A stretch of DNA of 64,000 nucleotides from Ascarosepion bandense. Taxonomy: Eukaryota > Mollusca > Cephalopoda > Sepiida > Sepiidae. Location: positions 1,296,314 to 1,360,313 of the forward strand of contig JBBBDQ010001944.1 in the NCBI GenBank assembly GCA_037127315.1. The letters are read 5' to 3'. A program made the translations under genes and the position numbers. The notes beneath the pieces are model-generated. The model was not told where the DNA came from, searched no databases, and was given only the letters and a program-made list of their open reading frames with translations. Within the stretch, counting starts at the first letter, position 1. Every line of letters starts with the position of its first letter. This document shows, in pieces, positions 45,130 through 54,732 of this stretch.

Positions 45130-45539
45130 TGTTGTGAGATCTCCTCTTTGTATATGATAATGGACTCAACTGAGTATACATATACTCCTGCCATAGAGAG
45201 AACAGCAGTGGAGGTTTGAGGGTTATAGTAGAGATCCGTGCGAGTTATCGGAGAGTACCGGAACTGATACGAAGCTACCGAAGTTACTACCGCATCAGAA
45301 GTCAGGCTAGCCCTGAGCTCCACTCAGCTAGAATAATATACACGGATATACTATTTCCAACGACTTCACTTCAAGACTTGTATATATTTATTTCTTAATA
45401 ATAGTATTCCTGGATTTACTAACCTGCGTTCAAGTTTGTATATTACGTTCACTATAACCTACTTTCTATCTAAATATCTGTTTTTGTTGTTCATTATTTT
45501 GTGCGGTTCATCACCCAGAATTCACAACACTTTCATTCC
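45130..45539 (-). mobile_element. solo LTR, family L, with CTTTC duplication
   Basis: Termini TGTTGTGAATTC and CTCACAACA (minus strand). The 5-bp CTTTC is duplicated at 45125-45129 and 45540-45544. Homologous to 39910-40259 in reverse. Five-base duplications and TG...CA ends are standard for LTR elements; the internal region was lost by recombination. It lies in the 3' UTR of the CR1 copy. Confidence 0.88.
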
Positions 45540-45565
45540 CTGTAAAATGCTGCGTTCTAGTAGCG

Positions 45566-45880
45566 TTATCGAATTGCTCTGTCGAACGCTTTAGAGATAT
45601 CCAAGGCAACGGTTTGGGCTTCGACATTCTTGTCGAGTGCCTGGTATATATACTCGGTGATGGTCGTTAGCATATCAGCAGTAGACCTGGTGAACCGGAA
45701 ACCGTACTGCTTGTCCGAGTGGAGCCTGTGTGCTGTGAGATGCTGAACCACCTCGGCGTTGATAATGGCTTCTAACACTTCGAACACTTTGCCAAAGATC
45801 GGAAGAAGGCTGATAGGGCGGCAATTTGCAGGGTCCGAGGGTTCTCCAGTGTTTTTAAATATAGGGTTGAAACGGTTAAA
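45566..45880 (-). mobile_element. CR1-like RT fragment
   Basis: Encodes FKNTGEPSDPANCRPISLLP, IFGKVFE, KQYGFRFTRSTADMLTTITE and VALDISKAFDR. A short duplication inserts EVLE after KVFE. It is on the opposite strand to the LINE just upstream, so this is a separate insertion. Confidence 0.85.
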
Positions 45881-46835
45881 AAGAAAAAGAATTGTAGAAA
45901 ATGTACAAACTCTTAACAAGAATAATTTTATTTCAAACAACTCATGAATATGAAGCTTTTTTCATACAAATCTGGGATTATTATTGTATGTATTTTCATA
46001 AGTTTTCTCATAAATGTTTTATGGATTTTCGTTTTCGTTCCTTAATCTTTTATCCACTGATTTTTAAGAATTTTCAATCGCATTTAAGTGGGGACTTTGT
46101 AATGACTTCAATACTCTTTTCTTCAATATAACTTCACATGTTTAACTGTTTCGTTATCCCACATAAAATGACACGCTGGTTGAGAGATGTTGAAGAGAAA
46201 GAATATTACAATTATTTTCTAAGTTCTAGCTACACATTCGTGTCTGCCCTATCATTAAGACAAGAAGTAGGACAAAATAAGACAAAAACATTCAGAAATG
46301 AATGCCACGCTAGCCATAACACTCTCCATTCCGGACAAAACAGACACTTTGTTTTCCGTTCATTGTATTTTCAATATCAACCTGTCTAACTTTAGATCCA
46401 ATTGTTCTCACTATATTGTATTATCTTTGATGTATCTATCCTAGTACCAAAAAATGACCTTTCTGCTTTCTCAATATCTTGAGCACTTCTCATAGAAAAC
46501 AGGAAAGAGATGAAGAAAGAAAAGAACATTTTATATTTTTGCTCAAACTTAAAGAGCTTTTTTCTCTCTTGTTTTCCTCTTTGTTTTTATTTCTTCTGTG
46601 TCGTAGTCTTTCTTATTTTTATTTCTCTTTTTTTTTGTCATTTTTCTATCTTCTTTACCTCGTACGAAAAATTTTGCCAATAAAAGGAAGTGAATTTTCA
46701 TAAATTTTCTTTTAAAAAATAACGTTTATTACCATCATTACTAACTACCTGATGAGACATTGCTCTTTCTATGTCAAAACAAAATGTACACTTTTGTAGT
46801 AGATTGTAGTTTGTACATGTTCTAAAGTATAATTT

Positions 46836-46902
<67 letters not shown>

Positions 46903-47046
46903 CGGTTTAAATTAATGAAGATATGTTCAATACTAATTAAGAAAACGAAAATACAAAGAAAATATAAGGCATCGGATAGTTAAATTTTACTGCCTGATGA
47001 TACCTGATTGCTAGAGGCTATGATAGAAGAAAGGTCTGTTTGAGTT

Positions 47047-47113
<67 letters not shown>

Positions 47114-47137
47114 GTGTATTTTGGCAGCATTTTTTCA
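45881..47137. other. unassigned DNA with (CT)n and (TA)n
   Basis: No gene recognised. (CT)n/(TA)n at about 46841-46897 and (TA)n at 47054-47110. The modest frames near 46138-46700 have no motif I know and sit in T-rich DNA. Confidence 0.4.
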
Positions 47138-47280
47138 TTAATACAGGTTTCATTGAATAACATAGACAAGTTCTGTCTATTTATTTTGTGTAAGATCCTT
47201 TCGTATGATCTGATTAGCTTGATAGTGTTGTCATGAAAAGACGACAAGAAATCGCAGTAATTGTTGATTTTTTTTATCAG

Positions 47281-47339
47281 GTCTGAGCTTTCGGCTTACA
47301 AAAGCCATTATCAAAGGATGAACATTTAATATACAGTTA
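47281..47339 (-). ncRNA. hammerhead-like motif in left Penelope arm
   Basis: Same sequence as 48081-48136 on the other strand; see that entry for the structural fit. Confidence 0.4.
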
Positions 47340-47553
47340 ACATAGAACATTTAAATTATTAACAGAGTAGAGTTATACAGAGAAAATTAAACTGGTCCAT
47401 TTTTTGCGTTGTAGATGGCCGCAGGCCGAGAACGAATGGTGGTAGTAGGTTTTTGGTCAAATGAGAGTATAGTGGCATGAGGGGATTGGTCTGGGAACTG
47501 CTACTACTATGGGTGTAGGGAGTAAGTATAATAACTATGACCTCTCCCGTCGA

Positions 47554-47895
47554 TTATAGGCATTGGCGTATGTTAGTGGAGGTGTCGAAATTTATTTTAT
47601 TTAAGCTAGGTTTAAACGGTTTGATGTAGATAGCTTCTAGAATTTTAAGTTTTCGTTTATCATTTTCTTGTCTAAGTATATATGTATTTTCAACAAGTGT
47701 TTTCCTAAGAAGTGTGTGTTGATAGCCGTGGTGTTTTAAATGTCGCAATATGTTAGAATTTTCATTTAAGTGTATGTAAGCCTCCGCGAAAGCGAGTTCG
47801 TATTATGTCCAATGTAGGTATTATTTAGTTTGTTAGAGATACATTCTCGAAAGGGGCATTTAAATTTATAAACAACATTGTTCTTTTGCAAATCG
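47554..47895 (-). pseudogene. GIY-YIG endonuclease of a Penelope-like element
   Basis: Reading the minus strand: NNVVYKFKCPFRECISNKLN, then NTYIGHNTNSLSRRL (the Y-I-G element and the catalytic Arg region), a -1 shift near 47790, then HLNENSNILRHLKHHGYQHT and KRKLKILEAIYIKPFKPSLN (the Glu-containing C-terminal helix). The order matches GIY-YIG domains of Penelope-like elements. The frame break makes it non-functional. Confidence 0.85.
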
Positions 47896-48080
47896 CTAAT
47901 GGTGGGGGAGGAGTCGTTGCGGACGATTGAGTTGAATGTTGTGGATTTAGTGTAATATATTATAAACTTAATTCTTTTGTTGGGGTCTGTCGGAGAGGTA
48001 TTAGTGGTTATGTTTAATTTTCTCTGTATAACTCCATTCTGTTAATAATTTAAATGTTCTATGTTCACTGTATATTAAAT

Positions 48081-48136
48081 GTTCATCCTTTGATAATGGC
48101 TTTTGTAAGCCGAAAGCTCAGACCTGATAAAAAAAA
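48081..48136 (+). ncRNA. hammerhead-like motif in right Penelope arm
   Basis: Core UUGAUAA is CUGAUGA with C3 to U and G8 to A, which would keep the 3-8 pair. Stem II GGCUU-UUGU-AAGCC is perfect, GAAA is present, helix III is the palindrome AGCU, and H17 is C. Against it: one unpaired U between the core and stem II, and only a weak stem I (CU/AG, then AUC/GAU after a bulge). Plausible as a decayed Penelope hammerhead, not certain. Confidence 0.42.
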
Positions 48137-48260
48137 TCAACAATTACTGCGATTTCTTGTCGTCTTTTCATGACAACACTATCAAGCTAATCAAATCATA
48201 CGAAAGGATCTTACACAAAATAAATAGACAGAACTTGTCTGTATTATTCAACGAAACCTG

Positions 48261-48265
<5 letters not shown>

Positions 48266-48339
<74 letters not shown>

Positions 48340-48654
48340 AGAGAGAGAGAAAGCGAGGGAGAGATGGAGTCAGCAGTCGTTCTGTAGCCTAAGGATAAAA
48401 CATTCATTTAGACATGAAAATTTACTTTTCAACATAATTTTTTCCAACGCACTTCATTGATAATCACAGATATCTAACATTAGACAAAGTAAATTATTAG
48501 AGTTAATCTGATATTTGTCGATCTATGAACCTATGAATACATTCTTATATATTCATTTGCATAGATAGATAGATAGATAGATAGATATCATCAGACAAAG
48601 ATAGATATCATCAGACAAAGATAGATATCAGACAAAGAGAGATAGATATCAGAC

Positions 48655-48708
<54 letters not shown>

Positions 48709-48710
48709 GT
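48266..48710. repeat. microsatellite cluster
   Basis: (TA)n then (TG)n at about 48268-48335, (GA)n to 48352, and (GATA)n at 48562-48707. The GATA tract is interrupted by a GATATCATCAGACAAAGATA-type minisatellite (48586-48655). Confidence 0.9.
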
Positions 48711-49316
48711 TCCCTGTACTTTACTGCCATTGTAAATATAGATACTCTAAATAATCAAAACTAAAAGTTAAAATTTAAGATGTACTCTTGCCAAGTCTTT
48801 CTTAGCGGTCATTCTTTCGAGAGAACCAACCTTCCCTCTCGATCATTGACACTTCATTATTTCAACGTTCGATCTATCCGCTGGCCTCCTTTTCAAACGT
48901 ATACGAGTCGGACTCGTCTGACTTCAGTTCCCGCCATGACTCGCCTGTCAAAAACTATTCGCCGTCTTTTCTCGGCAATGTCTTTGATCTGCTTCTTTGC
49001 AGGAAAGAAAGCAAATGAAAGAGATGACCGTTAGACATTTGATAAAGCTTACAAGTGAACATTACACAGATGAAGAACAGGAACATTTCAGAGACTGTAA
49101 TACACACACGCGCACATATGCGCATCTGCAATCGAGAACGTGCACACAATAAGCGACAGAGACAAACAATTCTACACGAATACCATTTTGAAAATATTCG
49201 TGTATATAAATATTATTAACAATAAATATACATCTTTCCCCATTGGTAGTACATTGTCAGGTGCTGATTGAAAACTGACCTTTGCATAGTTTAACTCTTG
49301 ATATTTATCGTTCTTT
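48711..49316. other. unassigned DNA
   Basis: No gene recognised. Confidence 0.4.
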
Positions 49317-49607
49317 CAAGTGCCGTAGCTGATACACACTTAGTCGATCATGTCTCGAAAGAGACATGTCTGACTGGGCAGAAGATTTTCCAGCAGTAGG
49401 TGGCTATTACTTTCTGCGGTAGACTGCATGCCAACCAAATCTGTAGAACTCAATCTGTCCTGCTATTTAACCAATAGCAGAGGAGTGATTAATACCTTTT
49501 CCTAAGGCTATTTTCGTGTAAGTAAATGCAACAAGTTCAACTGGAATTCGAAATCGGATCTGCGATTTCTCACTCCGAGTCGATATCCACTGCACCCCAA
49601 CTGAGTT
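49317..49607 (-). mobile_element. tRNA-derived SINE, family A
   Basis: Diverged reverse-strand copy: GTGCAGTGGATATCGACTCG head and 3' end at about 49317. (TG)/(AC)n at 49705-49758 and (TA)n at 49761-49804 follow. Confidence 0.85.
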
Positions 49608-49714
49608 GTGTGTGTGAACTATTATGATATAGAATGTATTTGATGAGGAACAAAATGGATAGAAAGAGACAAAAGGATAAATTATTCTTAACCGACACAA
49701 AACACACACACACA

Positions 49715-49805
<91 letters not shown>

Positions 49806-49908
49806 TGGGTTCATAAACAATGAAAAATTGTGCACAGAAAATGAATTGTCTTGATTACACAACCTTTTCAATACTTTTTTAATATTTACTGTATACCTAC
49901 AACAGCCG

Positions 49909-49939
<31 letters not shown>

Positions 49940-49943
<4 letters not shown>

Positions 49944-50274
49944 TTAACTAAATTGCCAACATTGTGCCTACTTATTTTAAATGAATTCCGTTCATACTCA
50001 CGGATAATCTTCCGCGTATTATAATTGAAAAATGTCAGAAATTTTAGCAACACAGGCAGTTATTTTTTGTTACCACAATTCACACCTCTGAAGATGATCT
50101 TGGAAGGATATTGTGAGAACTTTAAAACATCGAGAAGTAAGTAATACAATCCTCTATCAAAATGATAGCTCATTTCTAACATCTTTCAATTATAATACGC
50201 GAACGATTATCCGTGTGTATGAACGGAATTTATTAAAAATAAGCAGACACAATGTTTGTACTTTATTTAATCTG
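49940..50274. repeat. fold-back repeat with ~100-bp inverted arms
   Basis: 49940-50037 (ACATTGTGCCTACTTATTTT, AATTCCGTTCATACTCACGG, GCGTATTATAATTGAAAAAT) is the inverted complement of 50175-50274. The centre holds CACCTCTGAAGATGATCTTG and GAACTTTAAAACATCG, similar in layout to the 14006-14385 fold-back. Preceded by (TA)n. Confidence 0.78.
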
Positions 50275-50329
50275 ACGTAACTAAAAGAAAATGGGCTACC
50301 TAAATACACAAATATATATATATATATAT

Positions 50330-50650
50330 ATAAACTTACTTAGAAATGGAACTTTGTCTGTGTGTGTTTGTGTGTCTGTGTCTGTATGTCCGTTACCTAT
50401 AGACTCCGAAATGGCTGAACCGATTTTATTGAAAATTTACACAGTTGTACTATAAGCGTCTGCGAGTGTTCTTAGCTAGATTTTGTGTCGAGGTACCCCC
50501 AATAAATATCGAAAATCGATAATCGAAAAAATCGGCTTATAGAAGAAGTGGTCAGATTTTAATCAAATTTGATACACTCATAGACAAAGACATAAGAAAC
50601 TAATTCAGAAGTTTCAGGGTTGCAGTTCTTACAATAGTACCTGAAAATCG

Positions 50651-50693
<43 letters not shown>

Positions 50694-51064
50694 AAAAGCA
50701 AGATGTTTGTGTGTGTGTCTGTTTATCTGCTTGTCTGTCTGTATTTTTTCAGCCCTTTTATTTTAGTTTTTGTTTCGGGTTTGACTCTAAGTATAATTGT
50801 AGTTCTTAGTCTCAGCCATGATATCATTTACTCAGGGGACTTATTTAGCCTTCAAAATTCAGTTTACGACGAAAAAACCTTATTTGATATCGATACCAGG
50901 AAATCAAAATTTGACTTAGATCCATTCATTTTTCTTTCAGTCTACAGTTTCGCTTTAACTGGAAACAGCTATTGCTTCTTAGTCTTTCGTGCCAACCTCC
51001 AAAGAGTCTGAGATCTAAGACCATGGATTAGTTTTAAAGCTTTCATTACACCTGAGCAACGCTA

Positions 51065-51065
<1 letters not shown>
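50330..51065 (+). mobile_element. Helitron-like element, 3' hairpin partly deleted
   Basis: Same family as 15122-15670, here in plus orientation: AAACTTACTTAGAAATGGAA at the start, body ATCGAAAATCGATAATCGAA, end CCTGAGCAACG-CTAG followed by T. Thirteen bases including one side of the hairpin are missing. The first TC is lost in a (TA)n run. Confidence 0.68.
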
Positions 51066-51116
<51 letters not shown>

Positions 51117-51212
51117 TACATCCAAATACAACTATATAACTATAATTTAAATATAAATATGCAACTCTAGTTTTGCATATAGTACAAATGTTCACAAAAA
51201 TATCATAATATA

Positions 51213-51236
<24 letters not shown>

Positions 51237-51246
<10 letters not shown>

Positions 51247-51408
51247 ATCCGCAGAGAGAGCTGTTTCGCTGTATCACAGCTCATCAGTACGGTTAGACTC
51301 CGATTGCTTTTAACCCAGGATTGAATCCAGACCGAATTGGCGTCAGTCGGCGATTCTACCACTGGGCTATAGGCGCTCGGTAGAAGAAGGCAGACTTTTT
51401 AGCGTGGA
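51237..51408 (-). mobile_element. tRNA-headed SINE, family B, with hammerhead 3' end
   Basis: Minus strand: GCCTATAGCCCAGTGGTAGA (A box), GGATTCAATCCTGGG (B-box-like), GAGTCTAACCGTA, then the hammerhead and (TA)n. The most complete copy of the family: head, ribozyme and tail are all present. Confidence 0.88.
51249..51292 (-). ncRNA. hammerhead ribozyme, type I (family B, copy 3)
   Basis: Stem I CCGUA with UGCGG (one G-U), core CUGAUGA, stem II GCUGU-GAU-ACAGC fully paired, GAAA, helix III ACAG...CUCU with one C-C mismatch, and C17. Every invariant core base is intact, so cleavage after 51254 is predicted. Confidence 0.85.
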
Positions 51409-51416
51409 TATGATCA

Positions 51417-51417
51417 T

Positions 51418-51461
<44 letters not shown>
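51417..51461. repeat. (GATA)n microsatellite
   Basis: About eleven GATA units immediately left of the perfect hairpin. Confidence 0.97.
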
Positions 51462-51463
51462 TC

Positions 51464-51573
51464 ACCTAATGAGCCAGACGAACCTACCAAAGCTTTCCCT
51501 GACGATCCGTTTAGGTGAAACATAGGTAGGATCGTCAGGGAAAGCTTTGGTAGGTTCGTCTGGCTCATTAGGT
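51464..51573. repeat. perfect 45-bp inverted repeat with 20-nt loop
   Basis: Left arm 51464-51508 (ACCTAATGAGCCAGACGAAC...) and right arm 51529-51573 are exact reverse complements over all 45 positions. The 20-nt loop GTTTAGGTGAAACATAGGTA partly folds too. A transcript would form a 45-bp uninterrupted duplex. No homology to other repeats here. Could be a young fold-back, a small-RNA precursor or a recombination/assembly product. Confidence 0.97.
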
Positions 51574-52139
51574 CATTAGTTCTTGTCTATTTATTTCTCT
51601 CTACCTCCGTATTGAGCGCTTTTTCTTAGATAATTTCTCGTATCGGGGTTTTTCTTTGGGCTTCGTGCTGATCTCGGTCCGAAAACTGTTGACTGACCTT
51701 CATGTACTAAGCTCTCTTTTTTTTAACCATTTTTTCCTTCCGTCAAAAGTTTTCAAAAAAGGTTTTCGACACGAGTATAATTATAATCTCGTTTATATAT
51801 ATATATATATATATTATGTTTACATAGAAATGTTCAGCCAGAAGGCAAAGAGAAACACAGTTTAGACTTTGCCTTTTGGCAGAGTCTCGTCAAACGAAAA
51901 AGAAACAGGAGCCCGACTCTGCCTTATTCAATGTCTATGGGAAAGTTTTGTCCGAGCGTATTGGCTTGGATTGGTCACATTACATAATCCGCCTTGTACT
52001 GCCATATACGGCTTCAGTGGGGGAGGTTTCTGGTATATTTTCACATTTACATACATTCCCTTTTGTAGTAGTTACTAGCTTTTATTTAACCTTTCGAGTG
52101 AGTCCATTTGATTTTCTTGGGGATACCCAACACATATTA
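51574..52139. other. unassigned DNA
   Basis: No gene recognised. (TA)n at about 51795-51815; 51839-51880 repeats GCAAAGAG/TTTGCC in inverted form. Confidence 0.4.
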
Positions 52140-53440
52140 AAAGCATGAAAAATGGTAGCAGAACAAAAGGCAGAGAATAATGTTAAATAGTTAACCTTTC
52201 TTAAGGCAACAAATCACAGGAAGTTACGGAATCATGAACAGCCATATCCTGAGGGGAGAAAGCTCGGCAAAGAAGACATTAATCAAGAACCGATACAGGA
52301 AGCAAACAGTCTGTATATGAGTTCAGCGGATATGAAAAAAATAGAAAGAGGTGCAAGACAAGGATGAGTCTTGTCGCCCAATCTATTCAATCTGTACAGC
52401 GAAACAGTTCTGAGAGATCTAGATGTCCTGTTTTGTTTCATAACTTGCCGCCACAATCTTAACAATACAAGATATTGGAGTAGATAGATCTATCTATCGC
52501 CTGGTTTACACTCCACCTACGTCTATTGAACAGGTTAAGAGGATCATCCCTTTTTCCCTGTTTAGGATGTGGTTTCCGGCTTTTCCAATTTTTTCACTAT
52601 TACGTAGCGCCCTGCACATCAGTCGCGTTACCGCCTTGCTCGGGGTGATACGATTAAAAAAAAAAGATATGCAGATGGCAGTATTGATGGCAGACACAGA
52701 AAAGAAAATACAAGACCTTCTACAGAACGGAAGGAAGCAAGTGATTGCGAGAAGAATTAAACAGAGACTACAAGAAAACTGAAAGCAAAAAGAGAAGCTC
52801 AACATGCAAACTACAGGTCGGGGATACTGAAATCATGCAGGTATAGAAATTAAAATACCTGGGAAGTGTTCTAACAGAGGATGGAAAGTGAGACACTGAG
52901 ATCTGAAAGCATATTAGCTCGGCCCATAACGGATTTCAAAAGATAAACAGAGTATTGAGTGACAATAATATTTTGTTGAAAACATCGGAAGAAGTACTGG
53001 GCTGTTATATTATATCTTCCCTTCTATATGGCAGCGAATGCTGGACAATCTTCTCAAAGATGGAAGATAGACTAGAAGTCACAGAAATGTACTTGTACAG
53101 AAAGCAGTTAAGATTAGCGTGGGCCGAACATGTGAGCAACGATCAGCTTTGGAGAGAATGTAAACAAAAACAAAACTTATGCATGACATCAAGAAGAGAC
53201 AGCTTATGTTTCTGGCACACGTAATGAGATAGAAGGGCTTCGAGAATCTGATACTCACAGGACGGATAGAGGGAAAAAGAGACAGGGAAAAGCAACGCGA
53301 GACACACTGGATGCGATTGAGTAGGTGAATGGCGGAGCAGGGTTTAGGAGAGAAAAGGTGTCAAGAGTGACAAGTGAGAGGAGTAAGTGGAGACCCATTA
53401 TTGCCAATGTCCTGAAAGGACACGGCACATAAAGAAGAAG
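52140..53440 (+). mobile_element. RTE-like LINE, RT to 3' end, split by a SINE-like insert
   Basis: RT remnants SADMKKIERGARQG and VLSPNLFNLYSETVLRDLD (about 52318-52430) lead to NLNNTRY. An insert (52476-52663) follows, and the LINE resumes at the YADD-equivalent (Tyr-Ala-Asp-Gly, 52669) and MADTEKKIQDLLQ. The C-terminal GCYIISSLLYGSECWTIFSK and VTEMYLYRKQLRLAWAEHVS precede the 3' end TTGCCAATGTCCTGAAAGGA with CACGGCACATAAAGAAGAAG. Frameshifted in several places. Confidence 0.85.
52476..52663 (+). mobile_element. SINE-like element with CR1-type tail, AAGATAT duplication
   Basis: A 188-bp insert starting TGGAGTAGATAGATC and ending CTCGGGGTGATACGAT plus A-run. The RTE sequence AAGATAT is duplicated on both sides (52469-52475 and 52664-52670). 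It shares its first 13 bp with 3660 and, from TACGTCTATTGAACAGGT on, all of 22781-22916. Discrete ends with a duplication show true retrotransposition of a short unit. Confidence 0.75.
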
Positions 53441-53775
53441 AACGCTATGGAAATAAAAGAAAATTCATAGTGTAAAATTGTGTTTTCAAATGACAAGAAT
53501 ATTTTTTTGTCAAGAAATTAATCTTAAGAGAAAAATATCAGTTTTAAATTTACCAATTAGAAACGGGCTACTATTTCTAAGAAAGTCACTTCAACATAAT
53601 CAAAAGACATAAGTAAGATCATCCGTTTCATTGAGATAAGACTTTCTTCTGGGTCTAGTGTATGGTGTCACTTCATCCTCTATAGCAAAAGGAATCAGTA
53701 CCACTCAGGTAGGTAGGTAGATAGATACATACATACACACAAACATACATACATACATAGATAATGAAAAAACTG

Positions 53776-53827
<52 letters not shown>

Positions 53828-53829
53828 GT
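53441..53829. other. unassigned DNA ending in (GATA)n
   Basis: No gene seen; (GATA)n at 53779-53826. Confidence 0.5.
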
Positions 53830-54715
53830 CAATATACAGGGCGCGATGGGTAAATTGTCGACATTTTATATTTTTAGTTTGGCACGAGCACGTTATTGTT
53901 TTATTGTTTTTTGTTTTTTCGTTTTTTTGTTTTGTTTTGTTTTTATTTTTGTTATTGTTGACCGCACATTCTAGTAGGTTCACCTGGGCACCACTAGAAA
54001 TTTGGAAATGGCATGATCTACTGCTTGCGATTTGCTCCCGGACCTCAAATATGAACACTTCAGAGTGTTAGTGTTGACAGAGCAGAGGATTCGGAAAGTT
54101 TTGGATGAGTCTAATAGTGATTACAAAGATAGGGCCGGTCGGAAAACGCCCTCTGATCGTTCTGATGAGAAAAGAACATGCGGATTTGTTGGTGAGGGCC
54201 TTAGACTCAACACGGAGACCAACATCAAGTGTTTTAAGGAGGTAGGCTGCGGAAGAAATAGGTGGCTACTGGAAGATATTATGTCTGCCAACAGGATTTT
54301 GCAATACGCCAAACAAACAGGAGAACCCATTAATGGCTGTTAGAAAAATTTTGTGACCACATCCCTATGTGCATCAGACCACGAAACTCCCCAGACTGCA
54401 ACTCCTTGATTATTACTGGAAGCTGGTGAGCCAAAGATCAAAATACTCCTTCTAACAAGACAGATTAACTGAAAGCAAGAATTATGGCTGCAATCACCAA
54501 ATTATACATGGAGACCGTCAAGTGTTGCAAGAAATTGCGAAGCCGTAGTATTTCAATATATGTCAATATATCGTTTAAAATGAGATACCAGTTTTATTTT
54601 TATTTTTGCATATTACAGACGCTAATTTATCTATTGCACCCGGTAATATATACTGTCATTTCTATTTACTACCAAATTAGTAAAAGAAACTTGGAAGAAA
54701 GGATTAATCACTGAC
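53830..54715 (+). mobile_element. degenerate Tc1/mariner-superfamily transposase remnant
   Basis: At 54055-54343 a frame reads VLTEQRIRKVLDESNSDYKD...; further on NSPDCNSL (54390, the third catalytic Asp context) and LKARIMAAITKLYMETVKCC, KKLRSRSIS align with the C-terminus of Tc1/mariner-type transposases. Several frameshifts. Only a possible left terminus, ACAGGGCGCGATGGGTAAAT at 53835, is seen. Confidence 0.5.
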
Positions 54716-54732
54716 TGTAAGAAAATAGAATG

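Larger units (their letters stand above)
47138..48265 (-). mobile_element. Penelope-like element fragment with inverted terminal arms
   Basis: A GIY-YIG endonuclease remnant on the minus strand (about 47560-47895) is bracketed by two inverted arms of about 254 bp (47138-47391 and 48012-48265) that differ at only a few positions. Each arm carries the start of a coding region (SSFHDNTIKLI, SYERILHKINRQNLS) and a hammerhead-like motif. Penelope-like retroelements are known for tandem or inverted terminal repeats, a C-terminal GIY-YIG domain and hammerheads in those repeats. The RT domain is absent, lost by 5' truncation. Confidence 0.8.

Noticed and set aside
46138..46703. Two modest open frames in an otherwise empty stretch
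   Set aside because: No recognisable motif, no splice or promoter context, low-complexity composition at the second; I cannot support a host gene.
49467..49871. Cys-Val and Tyr-Ile repeat frames on both strands
   Set aside because: Translation of (AC)n and (TA)n; not coding. The same applies at 29949-30296, 48157-48407, 53705-54058 and the many (TA)n frames.
50090..50150. Hammerhead search of the fold-back centre (CTGAAGATGATC...)
   Set aside because: No stem II and no GAAA at the right distance; not called a ribozyme.
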